NCBI GenBank assembly: GCA_002427735.1 | Contig: DIYP01000011.1 | Coordinates: 153,527-217,526, forward strand | Source: Flavobacteriales bacterium UBA6051 | GTDB lineage: Bacteria; Bacteroidota; Bacteroidia; Flavobacteriales_D; Crocinitomicaceae | Direction: 5' to 3' | DNA length: 64,000 nucleotides | In this document: positions 49,768 to 59,291 of the stretch, one piece after another | Numbering within the stretch: the stretch's first letter is position 1 | How the letters are laid out: every line of letters begins with the position of its first letter | Made by a program: the position numbers and the translations under genes | Notes under the pieces: model-generated | Databases searched by the model: none | Told to the model about the DNA's origin: nothing | What the model saw: the letters and a program-made list of their open reading frames with translations, nothing else

Positions 49768-51798
49768 TCAATCTTTTTCGGCTTTTTCTTTTTCATAAGA
49801 GGCACATTTTTGTTCTATCGCCTCTTCCAGTTCCTCTCCTTGAATTTTACTTTTAAAAAAGTAATTACACGCCTTTTCTTCATCTTCTAGCTCCAGATAA
49901 CATACGCCAATGTTGTAAAAGAGCCATGGGTGCGTATCGCCAAGTTCTTCCAAATCTTGAAGAACTTTTAAAGCTTCTGCATACTTCCCAATTTTCACCA
50001 ATGCGCTGCCATAATCATAGACTTCAGAAAACACATCGCGTTCCATTTCCTCACCATCCTTTGTCAGTACTAATTGTTCAAGACCGATTAACAGTGAATT
50101 ATCAACGTTCAATTCTTCCCTGACGAGTTGAACATATTTATAGATGGCTGATTCATTTTCGCCTCTTTCTGTATCCTTTAAAAATGTTTTTAGCTGAGTC
50201 TCAAGGTTTGACCGCGATTGTTTATACAAAGAGTCTACTTGCTGCATACTCCAGTCGGCCGAGTTTAACCGCTTGCTTAGTTTTCTTCTTTCAATTTCTA
50301 CCAAATCAAAGTAGAGGTTGATCAGACAAAGCGTGTTCTTATTCTTTTCAAGTAGGTAAAAACTTTCTTCTAAGTTGATAAGTGTTTTTACATGATAATC
50401 GACCGCGCTTTCAGACTGATTTCTATCCAAATAGATGAATGCTTCAAAATTATACAGTTCTGAAAGTGTTGTAACACTGTGGTAGCTGTAAAGTGATGAC
50501 GTGCTCACCGAAAAATAATCTGTACCATTGATTTGATGCATTAACACGCGCTCTTCACTCCACGGGATGAGTTTGTTTTTAAATATTGGATTAATCTGTT
50601 CCAAACCATTATAGTTAAGGAGCACACCGTTTTGATCAAAATACTCCGCGTATTTTTCTTGCTTTTTACTTCGACTCAGGAGTTCATTGTTCTTCCAGAA
50701 AAACGCGTTAAATGGTTGAGAAATGATTTTATCATAGTCTGAGAAAAGAGATGCCTGATGATCGTAATAAGGCAAATCAAATGTAAAATCAGGTGCGTAA
50801 AAAAGCATAGCTCCACTTGAATTGATATGCCGCTGAGAGGATCGGTGAGTATATAAAAAGTCGTAGTGGAACTGAATATTTTGTAGATTATTCTTCTCAT
50901 CCTGATTGTCAAAGTTGTACGTGAGATAGAAGTTGAGTGAGTCAATTCTGTCCGAGGCGTTAAGTTCTACAAATGGCATTTGCTTCAACTCGGTCTTCTT
51001 AAACTCCATTCGAACGATTCGACGTTCACTTTTCTGAATCCAAACAATAGCTTCGAACAAATACTCAGAAGTTTTTTCGTTAGAAGGAATGAAGTGCAAC
51101 TTATGTAAGCCATTCTCAACTGATAAGAATTTAATCGTGTAGTGTTTTTTCAACTTACGTTTAGAATAGTGAAGCGGGTTATCGGGGAGTTGATTGTATT
51201 TAGACTTGAAAAGTGAATAGTTTGATAGGACGTTTGTAGTATTTAAACTGACGAAAAAATTATTGTTGTGCATGCTCATACCAATACGCCCATTTTTCAA
51301 GTCCATTTGGCGAATACCACTAGCGTTAATTTCAGCATTATAGTATGCTTCAATCAATTCAACGGGTGTCCCCTGTGCATTGCTTTCAAGAGAAAAGTAC
51401 GCCTTGCTGTTAAAAGAGGTGTTTTTCGATAGATTTTCTTTAGCGTCAATGAATAAATCCAACAATTCATTTTTAGATCCAATAACGACCATTTCCTCTA
51501 TTTGCTGATAGCTATGCTTGAGCGCAAGTCGTGGGTTTAATCGAAAGTATATCGCCGGGACACGTATTTCCTTGTAGAGCGAATGAGAAATGATAAGGGT
51601 ATCGGATTCAGTACAGGCCATCTCAAAATAGCCATCTTCGTTTGTTAAAGTTCCCCGATTCGTATGTAAAATTCTCAGTTTAGCGTAAGGCACGGGCTCT
51701 CCCGTAACCTTATCGTAAAGGCTTCCAGTAATTAATTCCTGAGCATCGAGAGAGTGCTGAAAGAATAGAATAACTGTTAGAAGCAGAAGGAATCGCAT
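49768..51798 (-). CDS. Carboxypeptidase-regulatory-like and TPR protein
   Basis: The 676-aa protein has a signal peptide (1-19, ending DAQ), an N-terminal CarboxypepD_reg-like domain (about 22-105: GSLYDKVTGEPVPYAKLRI ... DGYFEMAC), a long middle region with no named domain, and a C-terminal TPR-like stretch (about 600-665: YAEALKVLQDLEEL, WLFYNIGVCYLELEDEEKA) rich in Lys/Glu at the end. The N-terminus is typical of Bacteroidota outer-membrane proteins with or without a TonB barrel; this one lacks plug and barrel. Periplasmic or outer-membrane location is inferred. No operon partner. Confidence 0.75.
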   Translation of the reverse strand: MRFLLLLTVILFFQHSLDAQELITGSLYDKVTGEPVPYAKLRILHTNRGTLTNEDGYFEMACTESDTLIISHSLYKEIRVPAIYFRLNPRLALKHSYQQIEEMVVIGSKNELLDLFIDAKENLSKNTSFNSKAYFSLESNAQGTPVELIEAYYNAEINASGIRQMDLKNGRIGMSMHNNNFFVSLNTTNVLSNYSLFKSKYNQLPDNPLHYSKRKLKKHYTIKFLSVENGLHKLHFIPSNEKTSEYLFEAIVWIQKSERRIVRMEFKKTELKQMPFVELNASDRIDSLNFYLTYNFDNQDEKNNLQNIQFHYDFLYTHRSSQRHINSSGAMLFYAPDFTFDLPYYDHQASLFSDYDKIISQPFNAFFWKNNELLSRSKKQEKYAEYFDQNGVLLNYNGLEQINPIFKNKLIPWSEERVLMHQINGTDYFSVSTSSLYSYHSVTTLSELYNFEAFIYLDRNQSESAVDYHVKTLINLEESFYLLEKNKNTLCLINLYFDLVEIERRKLSKRLNSADWSMQQVDSLYKQSRSNLETQLKTFLKDTERGENESAIYKYVQLVREELNVDNSLLIGLEQLVLTKDGEEMERDVFSEVYDYGSALVKIGKYAEALKVLQDLEELGDTHPWLFYNIGVCYLELEDEEKACNYFFKSKIQGEELEEAIEQKCASYEKEKAEKD

Positions 51799-51908
51799 GA
51801 TTAAAAGATAAGGTTTTGAAAGAAAAAGAAGTGGGACAAAACTGCTAAAAATGGGATCGGATGTTCTGATTTATTCAGTAGGGCGGTTGGTTGAGTTTTC
51901 AGGAAAAT

Positions 51909-51946
51909 AAAATGTTTAATCTTTTTTAAATAAAGTTAAACATTTT
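51909..51946. promoter_or_regulatory. Inverted repeat before the photolyase operon
   Basis: AAAATGTTTAA (51909-51919) and TTAAACATTTT (51936-51946) form a perfect 11-bp inverted repeat with 16 bp between, 25 nt upstream of the ATG at 51972. Similar GTTTAA/TTAAAC pairs are associated, as I recall, with MerR-type light regulators (CarH/LitR). It likely overlaps the promoter. Confidence 0.55.
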
Positions 51947-51971
51947 CTATTTTAGAAGAAATAAATGATAC

Positions 51972-52661
51972 ATGAAAACATTTTTAGTCATTGGAGGTTC
52001 TTCTGGAATTGGATTGAGAACATGTGAATTGCTCCGTGAAAATGGACACCACGTTATCGCAACGTACAATACCAATCATATGGAAGTTCCAGGTATTGAG
52101 TTCTATCAATACGACGTGAAAAAGCGCGAAAAGCTTCCTTTTCTTCCAGATTCTCTTGATGGATTGGTTTATGCACCTGGGAGCATTCAACTAAAGCCTT
52201 TCAAACGGTTAGGGACTGACGACATTCTTGAGGATATTGAATTACAGGTTCTTGGATTCACTCATGTTCTTCAGGAGACCCTTTCGCTATTGGGAAAATC
52301 AAATGATGCCTCTGTTGTGGCCTATTCAAGTGTAGCCGTGCAAACAGGGTTTAATTTTCACAGTCAAGTGGGCATTACAAAGGGAGCGTTGGAAGGATTG
52401 ATTCGCTCATTGGCTGCTGAACTCTCTCCTAAGATCCGTGTAAACGGTATCGCTCCATCACTCACTGATACTCCGCTCGCCGATCAATTGCTCAATTCTG
52501 AGGCGAAACGCCAGGCGAATGCTGACCGACACCCGATGAAGCGAATAGGCACTACAGACGATATCGCAAAAGCAACGATGTTTCTGCTTTCAGAGGCCTC
52601 CTCCTGGATAACCGGGCAAATCATTCCTGTTGATGGAGGAATATCAGTACTAAAAAAATAA
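51972..52661 (+). CDS. SDR-fold protein of the photolyase operon
   Basis: The 229-aa Rossmann-fold protein has the cofactor motif VIGGSSGIG near residue 6, VVAYSSVAV with the usual catalytic Ser region, and a C-terminal GQIIPVDGG. The catalytic Tyr-x-x-x-Lys reads V-G-I-T-K, so the Tyr is absent although the Lys is present. Members of this photolyase-linked SDR group that I recall also lack it. The reaction is unknown; perhaps a reduced-pterin or NAD(P)H-related step that supports photolyase cofactors. It starts the operon and ends 5 nt before the next gene. Confidence 0.85.
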   Translation: MKTFLVIGGSSGIGLRTCELLRENGHHVIATYNTNHMEVPGIEFYQYDVKKREKLPFLPDSLDGLVYAPGSIQLKPFKRLGTDDILEDIELQVLGFTHVLQETLSLLGKSNDASVVAYSSVAVQTGFNFHSQVGITKGALEGLIRSLAAELSPKIRVNGIAPSLTDTPLADQLLNSEAKRQANADRHPMKRIGTTDDIAKATMFLLSEASSWITGQIIPVDGGISVLKK

Positions 52662-52666
52662 AGGGA

Positions 52667-52951
52667 ATGAAGAGTTCTAGAATTTCTGAAGTAGCGGTTG
52701 ATCGGGTCATTGAAATGGCGTGGGAGGATCGGACACCTTTTGAGGCGATTGAGTATCAATTTGGTTTATCTGAAAGAGAAGTCATACAATTAATGCGATT
52801 TGAGCTGGCTCCGAAAAGCTTTAAACGTTGGAGAAAAAGAGTGAACAGTGGGGTTAGTTCGAAACATTTGAAATTGCGTTCCAGTGAAATCAAACGTTTT
52901 AAATCGTCTAGACAGCGCATCATTTCTCAAAATCGGATTAGTAAACGATGA
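52667..52951 (+). CDS. TIGR03643 family protein
   Basis: The 94-aa basic protein matches the small TIGR03643 family that travels with photolyase-type genes. It has VIEMAWEDRTPFEAIEYQFGLSEREVIQLMR, a helix-turn-helix-like pattern, and a Lys/Arg-rich C-terminus. It may bind DNA or RNA; function unknown. It overlaps the next gene by 4 nt (ATGA). Confidence 0.85.
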   Translation: MKSSRISEVAVDRVIEMAWEDRTPFEAIEYQFGLSEREVIQLMRFELAPKSFKRWRKRVNSGVSSKHLKLRSSEIKRFKSSRQRIISQNRISKR

Positions 52952-54039
52952 ATTTTCCAACTGACATAGAATCCATTTTTGAGCAAGTTGATCGAGTAAA
53001 CCCGATAAAATATGGAAGGACGCGGAACTTTAAGAATGGGGCCGTTAGTTATCTTTCTCCCTATATCTCGCGTGGAGTTATTTCTACCAGGATTGTTATG
53101 CGCAACCTTATTGAGAAAGGGTATCATCTGGAAAATGCTGAAAAGTTCTTTCAAGAGTTGGCCTGGAGGGATTATTGGCAGCGAAAATGGCAAGCACTGG
53201 GCGAGAAACTGAACAGCAATTTGAAGAATGGACAGTACACGCCAGTACATGAAAAAATACCAGTGGCTGCGTTAACGAGTTCTACTGGCATTGATTCAAT
53301 CGATGATTCGCTGGAGCATCTATATTCTTCCGGGTATATGCATAATCATATGCGCATGTATGTCGCTTCTATCATCTGTCATGTTGCTAAATCAGATTGG
53401 AGAATGCCTGCAAAATGGATGTATTATCATTTGTTAGACGCAGATTGGGCGAGCAACGCACTGAGTTGGCAATGGGTTGCTGGGACCTCTCGAAATAAGA
53501 TTTATATTGCAAACCAGGAGAATATCAATAAGTACTGGTCAGATGATCAAAGAGGAACCTTTCTGGATGTGAGCTATAATGCGTTACCACCAGTGGAAAT
53601 TCCTGAAAGTCTGTCGAAAGTTACTTTGCCTGAATTCAAAACAGCGCTACCGTCGCAACGAACAATTATAACGGATCAATCATTACCAACGTTGATTTAC
53701 ACGGTGTATAACTTGGACCCGTTTTGGCAAGAAGAACTTGAAGCAAACCGTATTCTTCTGTTAGAACCATCCATGTTCGAGCGTTATCCGATGTCTGAAA
53801 AGGTGATGGACTTTATTTATGCGCTGTCGGAGAATATACAAGGGATTCAATTATTTGTGGGGAGCTTTAATGAGCTGAAAGAAAGACTTGGTAATTCTAC
53901 CGTTCATTTTAAAGAGCATCCACTCAATGGTCATTTCGAGGGTGAATTGCATGAGCGTGATTGGATGTTCCCTGAAGTGACTGAGGCAAAAGGTTCGTTT
54001 TTTCAGTTTTGGAAAGAATGCAGGAAATTTTTCCCATGA
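52948..54039 (+). CDS. Photolyase-like FAD-binding protein, domain order altered
   Basis: The 363-aa protein starts directly with a cryptochrome/photolyase-type helical FAD domain (about 15-210: YGRTRNFKNGAVSYLSPYISRG, FFQELAWRDYW, SSGYMHNHMRMYVASI, DADWASNALSWQWVAGT). The usual N-terminal alpha/beta antenna domain is absent there. Instead about 140 residues follow (about 220-363: LIYTVYNLDPFW, GIQLFVGSFNELKERL), which look like an alpha/beta domain at the C-terminus. It belongs to a divergent group usually next to true photolyases. FAD binding is likely; repair or light sensing is inference. It overlaps the photolyase gene by 4 nt. Confidence 0.82.
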   Translation: MNFPTDIESIFEQVDRVNPIKYGRTRNFKNGAVSYLSPYISRGVISTRIVMRNLIEKGYHLENAEKFFQELAWRDYWQRKWQALGEKLNSNLKNGQYTPVHEKIPVAALTSSTGIDSIDDSLEHLYSSGYMHNHMRMYVASIICHVAKSDWRMPAKWMYYHLLDADWASNALSWQWVAGTSRNKIYIANQENINKYWSDDQRGTFLDVSYNALPPVEIPESLSKVTLPEFKTALPSQRTIITDQSLPTLIYTVYNLDPFWQEELEANRILLLEPSMFERYPMSEKVMDFIYALSENIQGIQLFVGSFNELKERLGNSTVHFKEHPLNGHFEGELHERDWMFPEVTEAKGSFFQFWKECRKFFP

Positions 54040-55523
54040 CAAAGCCTAAAAGAAATATAGTTTGGTTGAAGCGCGACCTGAGGACACAAGATCACCTTCC
54101 TTTGCATAGTGCTGAGATGAGCGGAGAGCCATATATTATTATTTACCTTTTTGAGCCCGCTTTTATCGCATATCCAGACACCTCGACGAGACATCTTCAG
54201 TTCATTTATGGCTCTATTCTTCAAATGAATCAAGTTTTGAAAGATGCTGGAAGGAAGATTGATATATTCTATGGCAATGCAAAGGAGGTTTTTCAATACT
54301 TACTGGAACAGTTTAGTGTAAGTGAGGTCTGGAGTTATCAAGAGAGCGGTACTGCTACAACATGGGAAAGAGATAAGCAAGTGGCCCAATTGTTTGCTTC
54401 ATTGAATTGTGAATGGGTAGAATATCAGCGAGATGGAGTAGAGCGGGGAAGAAGAAACAGAAAAGCTTGGGAGAAGCAATGGTTCAAGGCTATTCAAACA
54501 CCAATAATTCAGAATGCTTATCGTTCCATAAAAAGCACCCCAATTGACCATCCGTTTCAAATTCCGTTAGAACTTCTGTCTCAACTGAAAAGCTACAATG
54601 ATCACTACCAGCCTGCAGGAGAAAAGTATGCGTGGAGCTATTTAAAATCCTTTGTTTCAGGGAGAGGGAGAACATATGATCGTCATATTTCTAAACCGTT
54701 GGAAAGTAGAAAGAGTTGCGGAAGAATATCGCCGTACTTGGCCTGGGGGAATATTTCCATACGACAAGCATACCAGTTTGTTAGAAGTCATGATAGCTAT
54801 AACCAGAGTAAGAGAGCCATGAATGGGTTTCTAACCAGGTTGGTCTGGCACTGTCATTTTATTCAAAAGTTTGAAATGGAGTGCGAATACGAAAAGGTGT
54901 GTATCAACCGTGGTTATGAGTTACTTGAATATGATAAAGACAGCACTAAAATTGAAGCATGGGAAAATGGACAAACTGGATATCCGCTTGTCGATGCAAG
55001 TATGCGATGTTTAAGGGAAACCGGTTGGATTAATTTCAGAATGCGTTCCATGTTAGTTTCCTTTTTCTGTCATCACCTAGGACAGAACTGGAAAGACGGT
55101 GTTTATTTTCTTGCCAGACAATTTTTGGATTATGAGCCGGGCATTCATTATCCGCAGTTTCAAATGCAAGCGGGAACTACTGGAATCAATTTGATCCGAA
55201 TCTATAATCCAGTCAAACAATCTAAAGAGCATGATCCAAACGGTGTGTTTATCAAAAAATGGCTCCCAGAGTTGCAGCAAGTGAATACAGAACACATTCA
55301 CGAACCATGGAAAATGACAGCGATGGAACAAGCTTTTTGTTCTGTGGAGATTGGGAAAGACTATGCTAAGCCTTTAATTGATATTACCGTTACTGGACGT
55401 GTTGCAAGGGAAACACTCTGGGGGCATCGAAACCACCCAAAAGTTCGCTTGGAAAAGCAACGCCTATTGGAAAAGCATACGAATGCGAATCGCGCAGCTT
55501 TCAAGAAAGGGCAGCATGATTAG
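54036..55523 (+). CDS. Cryptochrome/photolyase family protein
   Basis: From the ATG at 54036 (overlapping the previous stop as ATGA) the product has 495 aa. The N-terminal alpha/beta domain begins NIVWLKRDLRTQDHLPL, with LQFIYGSILQMNQVLK and a region with FQYLLEQFSVSEVWSYQESGT. The FAD domain has RGRTYDRHISKPL, SPYLAWGNISIRQAYQF, RLVWHCHFIQKFE, TGYPLVDASMRCLRETGWINFRMRSMLVSF and LDYEPGIHYPQFQMQAGTTGIN. It should be a light-driven DNA repair enzyme or cryptochrome; the lesion type (CPD, 6-4 or ssDNA) is not certain. It is the last gene of the operon and meets the opposite-strand gene with no gap. Confidence 0.92.
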   Translation: MTKPKRNIVWLKRDLRTQDHLPLHSAEMSGEPYIIIYLFEPAFIAYPDTSTRHLQFIYGSILQMNQVLKDAGRKIDIFYGNAKEVFQYLLEQFSVSEVWSYQESGTATTWERDKQVAQLFASLNCEWVEYQRDGVERGRRNRKAWEKQWFKAIQTPIIQNAYRSIKSTPIDHPFQIPLELLSQLKSYNDHYQPAGEKYAWSYLKSFVSGRGRTYDRHISKPLESRKSCGRISPYLAWGNISIRQAYQFVRSHDSYNQSKRAMNGFLTRLVWHCHFIQKFEMECEYEKVCINRGYELLEYDKDSTKIEAWENGQTGYPLVDASMRCLRETGWINFRMRSMLVSFFCHHLGQNWKDGVYFLARQFLDYEPGIHYPQFQMQAGTTGINLIRIYNPVKQSKEHDPNGVFIKKWLPELQQVNTEHIHEPWKMTAMEQAFCSVEIGKDYAKPLIDITVTGRVARETLWGHRNHPKVRLEKQRLLEKHTNANRAAFKKGQHD

Positions 55524-57497
55524 TTAGCGCTTAATCACACGTGCTCGCGCCGACTTTCTATCACTCGTACTGATTTCAACGATATAAACTCCTGGTTTTT
55601 CGTTCAATACAAATTTGACTTGATCTGTTGAACCAAAAGATTCATCCATAATAACTTGTCCAAGTGCGTTAAAGACCTTTAAGACAGTATTGTCAAATAC
55701 ATTTCCAAGTTGAATAACGACATTTCCAGAGGTTGGGTTTGGATAAATGCTAAAGGCAGGACCAAAGTCATTTGTCTCAACACTTAAATCATTAATAACA
55801 ATACAATCAGATGTATCAGAACATGTTCCATTATCGATAATGACAGCATATGTACCATTACCTGTTGGCGTATAGGATTGATTTGTCTCACCATTTATGA
55901 TTGCATTTGCTGTTCCACAGTTTTCGATCCATTGATAATTGTATCCCGAAGCATCAGCATTAATGGTGTAATCGCTTCCATTTGACGTGGTAGTCGTATT
56001 AACATCAATTGGTGTAATGATGATATCCTGTGTCTGTGTAATAGAGTTTCCATTGCCATCATCATAGGTCCATGTTATAGTTGTTGTTCCGCTCGCGGTA
56101 ATTGGAAAAGAAACATCTGGTGTGCCTGTGATTGCACCTTCGCAGTTATCCGTAGCAGTTGGAGCTGTTGGTGTTACTTCACATTCACTATTGATATCAG
56201 GTAAGATTGCCAAATCAGCTGTCGGAGCCGTTGCATCGGTAATCACAACATCTTGTGTTTGCGAAGATGTATTTCCATTCCCGTCATCGTAGGTCCAGAT
56301 AATAGTTGTTGTTCCCTGAGCAGTAATTGGCAGAGTAGCATTGTGCGTTCCAACAATAGTTCCAGAACAATTGTCGCTTGCCGTAGGCGGTGTTAAGCTT
56401 GTTACTTCGCATTCGGCTGTTACACTTGACAGTGTTGCAATATTGGCGACCGGTGGCATCATATCATTCACAATTATATTCTGTGTTTGCGTTGAGGTAC
56501 TCCCGTTTCCATCATCATAAGTCCAGGTAACCACAGTCGTTCCTTGATTCGTAATAGGGAATGTAACATTTGGAGTTCCACTATACGTTCCCAAACAGTT
56601 AGTCGCTGTCGGGGAAGAAGGTGCAGAAACAGAACAACTACCCGTTAAATCTGGAAGTGAGGTAAGATCTGGAGCGGGCGGAGTAGAATTGCAGATTTCA
56701 GTAATAATTACTAATCCATTACTCCCGTTTTCTCCTTGCATATGTATGGTACCTGAAGTTAAAGTGGGATCTGTATAACTACTTCCGCCACCACCGCCAG
56801 CTCCTGCACCGCCACCACCACCGTAGTAGCCTCCGCCTCCGCCTCCGCCGGCATAAGTTGTACTGCTGCGTCCTCCAATTCCAAGAACTCCAGGCATTCC
56901 GTCATCAATGATGGAAGGAACGAGACTGATTCCTCCAGCACCGCCAGCTATCTGTGAACCTCCTTTACCTGTAGCAGGAGAATTAGGATCAACACCATAC
57001 TCGCCATTAGCACCGATTAAATCACCGCCGTCACCACCTTTATCACCTGTGGGATAATCGTCGCCACCGCCACCGCCACCGCCGGCAACTACAACTCGAT
57101 TACTCAGTGCCGTTCCGCCTATTCGAATGTCTGAGGCTCCACCACCACTTGCACCACAATAATATCCATCTCCACCACCATTAAAACCACCTGCGAAAGG
57201 ACTTGCTGAAACACAGTTTCCATCTAGACCAGCTCCTCCAACAAAAATATTAATCGTTTGACCAGGAGTGACAGTGAGTGTAGTTTGAACCCTACCTCCG
57301 TAGCCTCCAATTTTCGTTCCGAGTCCACCGTCTCCTCCTTTTGCGCCGTACATATCAACAGTAAGCTCATTAATCCCAACCGGAACTACAAATGTTTGCA
57401 TTCCACCTGTATAATTAAACGTGGTAGTTTGTGCACTAACAGTGTAACTGATAAATAGAATGACAAACTTAATAGAAACGAGTTTTAATGTTTTCAT
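55524..57497 (-). CDS. Glycine-rich T9SS protein with HYR-like repeats
   Basis: The 657-aa protein has a signal peptide (1-22, ending VSAQ), a glycine-rich beta domain (about 24-270) with GAKGGDGGLGTKIGGYGG and long Gly runs, three HYR-like repeats of about 80 aa (about 283-525, each with TATDNC ... ITWTYDDGNGN ... TQ), an Ig-like Cys piece (about 535-570) and a type A T9SS sorting domain (about 577-657). It is likely a secreted or surface-bound adhesive protein. The Gly-rich DNA is GC-rich compared with its surroundings. Confidence 0.88.
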   Translation of the reverse strand: MKTLKLVSIKFVILFISYTVSAQTTTFNYTGGMQTFVVPVGINELTVDMYGAKGGDGGLGTKIGGYGGRVQTTLTVTPGQTINIFVGGAGLDGNCVSASPFAGGFNGGGDGYYCGASGGGASDIRIGGTALSNRVVVAGGGGGGGDDYPTGDKGGDGGDLIGANGEYGVDPNSPATGKGGSQIAGGAGGISLVPSIIDDGMPGVLGIGGRSSTTYAGGGGGGGYYGGGGGAGAGGGGGSSYTDPTLTSGTIHMQGENGSNGLVIITEICNSTPPAPDLTSLPDLTGSCSVSAPSSPTATNCLGTYSGTPNVTFPITNQGTTVVTWTYDDGNGSTSTQTQNIIVNDMMPPVANIATLSSVTAECEVTSLTPPTASDNCSGTIVGTHNATLPITAQGTTTIIWTYDDGNGNTSSQTQDVVITDATAPTADLAILPDINSECEVTPTAPTATDNCEGAITGTPDVSFPITASGTTTITWTYDDGNGNSITQTQDIIITPIDVNTTTTSNGSDYTINADASGYNYQWIENCGTANAIINGETNQSYTPTGNGTYAVIIDNGTCSDTSDCIVINDLSVETNDFGPAFSIYPNPTSGNVVIQLGNVFDNTVLKVFNALGQVIMDESFGSTDQVKFVLNEKPGVYIVEISTSDRKSARARVIKR

Positions 57498-57691
57498 AGT
57501 ACGAGAATTGGTCGAGCTAAAATAGGCAATACTGGGTAATTTTACTCAACGCGATAATCGGCTATTGTACGACTGGTTATAAACTCAATAGATTTAGTCA
57601 GTCTTATTGATCGAGTGGTACTATGGTCTGACGTTGACCGAACCTTTATGCCTAAATAGTTTAGGTTAGTTCAAATCGTGGTGCTATTCTG

Positions 57692-57817
57692 TTAACTCAT
57701 AGTTTTGAATAAACCAAATGCTAGTGCTAGCCATACTAGCCCCTTGATTAGGAAGAATAAAAACGCTCCCCACCCAAAGCGCCGAATCCATTTTTTCAAG
57801 CGTGTTGATTCTCTCAT
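57692..57817 (-). CDS. 41-aa single-helix membrane protein
   Basis: Minus-strand ATG at 57815-57817 opens a 41-codon frame ending at TAA (57692-57694). The product has a basic start (RESTRLKKWIRRFGWG) followed by one strongly hydrophobic helix (AFLFFLIKGLVWLALAFGLF). Small Bacteroidota proteins with this KKWIRRFGWGAFLFF-type pattern are familiar to me as unannotated short genes, and there is no competing frame here. Function unknown. It is too short for usual length cutoffs. Confidence 0.6.
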   Translation of the reverse strand: MRESTRLKKWIRRFGWGAFLFFLIKGLVWLALAFGLFKTMS

Positions 57818-57943
57818 TTTGATGGCGCGAATCTACAGATGAACACATTTTTTGAGCAAAACTAGTGGTAGTTTAAGCATGGATTAGCTATAAAATACCC
57901 TTTTTATGGTATCGAATTTTAGCGAAATACCTTGTTTGTGGTA

Positions 57944-57975
57944 TTGAGTTGTGAAGCTCTTTGAATCTATATTTG
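57944..57975 (+). promoter_or_regulatory. Promoter of the HmuY operon
   Basis: TATATTTG at 57968-57975 fits TAnnTTTG, with TTG at 57944-57946 21 nt upstream; the start codon lies 39 nt after the -7 box. Confidence 0.5.
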
Positions 57976-58014
57976 CTTCGTTATTTAAAATTAGTCTAAA
58001 TAAAAATAATAAAC

Positions 58015-59226
58015 ATGAAACATCTTTTACTCTGGACTTTTGGTTTCGCCAGTTTTGCTTTCGGACAAGTTTCTGATTCCGTATCACTGCAGTCAGGATA
58101 TACAAATGAATCCTATTATAGTTTTGCAAATGGCGAGGTCTCAAACGTTGACAATTACGATTGGGATTTAGCATTTGAAACGAGTTCTTTTGGTTCTGCG
58201 GTTCGTTTAAATAGAAAGCGCGCCAAATTATGGGTTTCTCCAGCGCAGGTATCCGATTGGTCGACAACGTTAGATACGAATGGAATGGCTGCTGGTTGGG
58301 ATCAATTAGTTAACGGTTATGAATTCTGGAGTCAGGGCGCTTTAAACATGGCTGCTCAAGGAAGTCAGACAGACCTGGGGTGGGGAGAGTATAATACAGT
58401 TACCCATGTTGTGGAAGGGTCGCGCATTTTTGTTCTAGAGCTATCGAATGGAAATTACAAGAAATTGATGATCGAAGAACTTGCCTCCGGAACGTATCAA
58501 TTTGTGTTTGCGGACCTTGACAATGCCAATGAAGTTAATGCTTCACTAGCAAAGTCAACTTATGCTACAAAGAACTTTGGGTACTACAATCTTGAAACTG
58601 AGATGGAGGTCGATCGAGAGCCTGCAGCATCTGATTGGGATCTTGTTTTCACAAATTACGTCTTGGAACTTGGTCCTGGTTATTACGCTGGAGTTACTTC
58701 AGCATTGCATAACGCTGGTGATTCAACATCGGAAGTGTCTGGAGTGCCAGTTGCTACTAGTATGTATAACACATTCGATCAAGAAATCAACACAATTGGG
58801 TATGATTGGAAAACATTCAATATGTCGACATATACCTACGACATTGTAACGGACCTTTCCTACTTCGTTTCTACTTCTTCCGGAGATGTATGGAAAATTG
58901 TTTTCACTGGATTTGGTGGAAGTTCTGACGGGAAGATCTACTTCACGAAAGAACAAGTAGAATTCGCAGGAGTGCCAACATATGCAGGAGCAAATCTTGA
59001 CATTCACCCAAATCCAGCTGGGAATAGTGTAAAGATCAACTATGCGAATACCATTAAGTCCATTCAATTGGTAAACATGAACGGGCAAGTAGTTTATTCA
59101 TCCAATGAAAATGGATTCGGTAATGCATCTATCGATGTTTCTCAACTTCAAAATGGAGTATACTTTTTGAACGTAACAGGAACTGCCGGTGATGTAGCTG
59201 TCAAGAAATTGGTGGTTCAGCATTAA
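58015..59226 (+). CDS. HmuY-like T9SS protein (haem acquisition)
   Basis: The 403-aa protein has a signal peptide (1-18, ending AFGQ), a HmuY-like beta fold (about 20-310) with the Trp-rich DWDLAFE near 48-54, the repeated NFGYYNLE and WDLVFTNYVLE, and a type A T9SS sorting domain (about 325-403: LDIHPNPAGNSVKI ... LQNGVYFLNV). HmuY-type proteins capture haem outside the cell and pass it to a TonB receptor. The receptor and a second HmuY-like lipoprotein follow, so a haem-uptake operon is likely. No Fur box was identified. Confidence 0.8.
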   Translation: MKHLLLWTFGFASFAFGQVSDSVSLQSGYTNESYYSFANGEVSNVDNYDWDLAFETSSFGSAVRLNRKRAKLWVSPAQVSDWSTTLDTNGMAAGWDQLVNGYEFWSQGALNMAAQGSQTDLGWGEYNTVTHVVEGSRIFVLELSNGNYKKLMIEELASGTYQFVFADLDNANEVNASLAKSTYATKNFGYYNLETEMEVDREPAASDWDLVFTNYVLELGPGYYAGVTSALHNAGDSTSEVSGVPVATSMYNTFDQEINTIGYDWKTFNMSTYTYDIVTDLSYFVSTSSGDVWKIVFTGFGGSSDGKIYFTKEQVEFAGVPTYAGANLDIHPNPAGNSVKINYANTIKSIQLVNMNGQVVYSSNENGFGNASIDVSQLQNGVYFLNVTGTAGDVAVKKLVVQH

Positions 59227-59291
59227 TACCGCTTGGATTACTTGAGCACTTTTCCTCAAAATTGAGCTTTACGCATTAAAACCGGATATGA

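Noticed and set aside
57884..58267. 127-codon minus-strand frame over the HmuY start
   Set aside because: It overlaps the signal peptide region of a clear T9SS protein on the other strand and has no domain.
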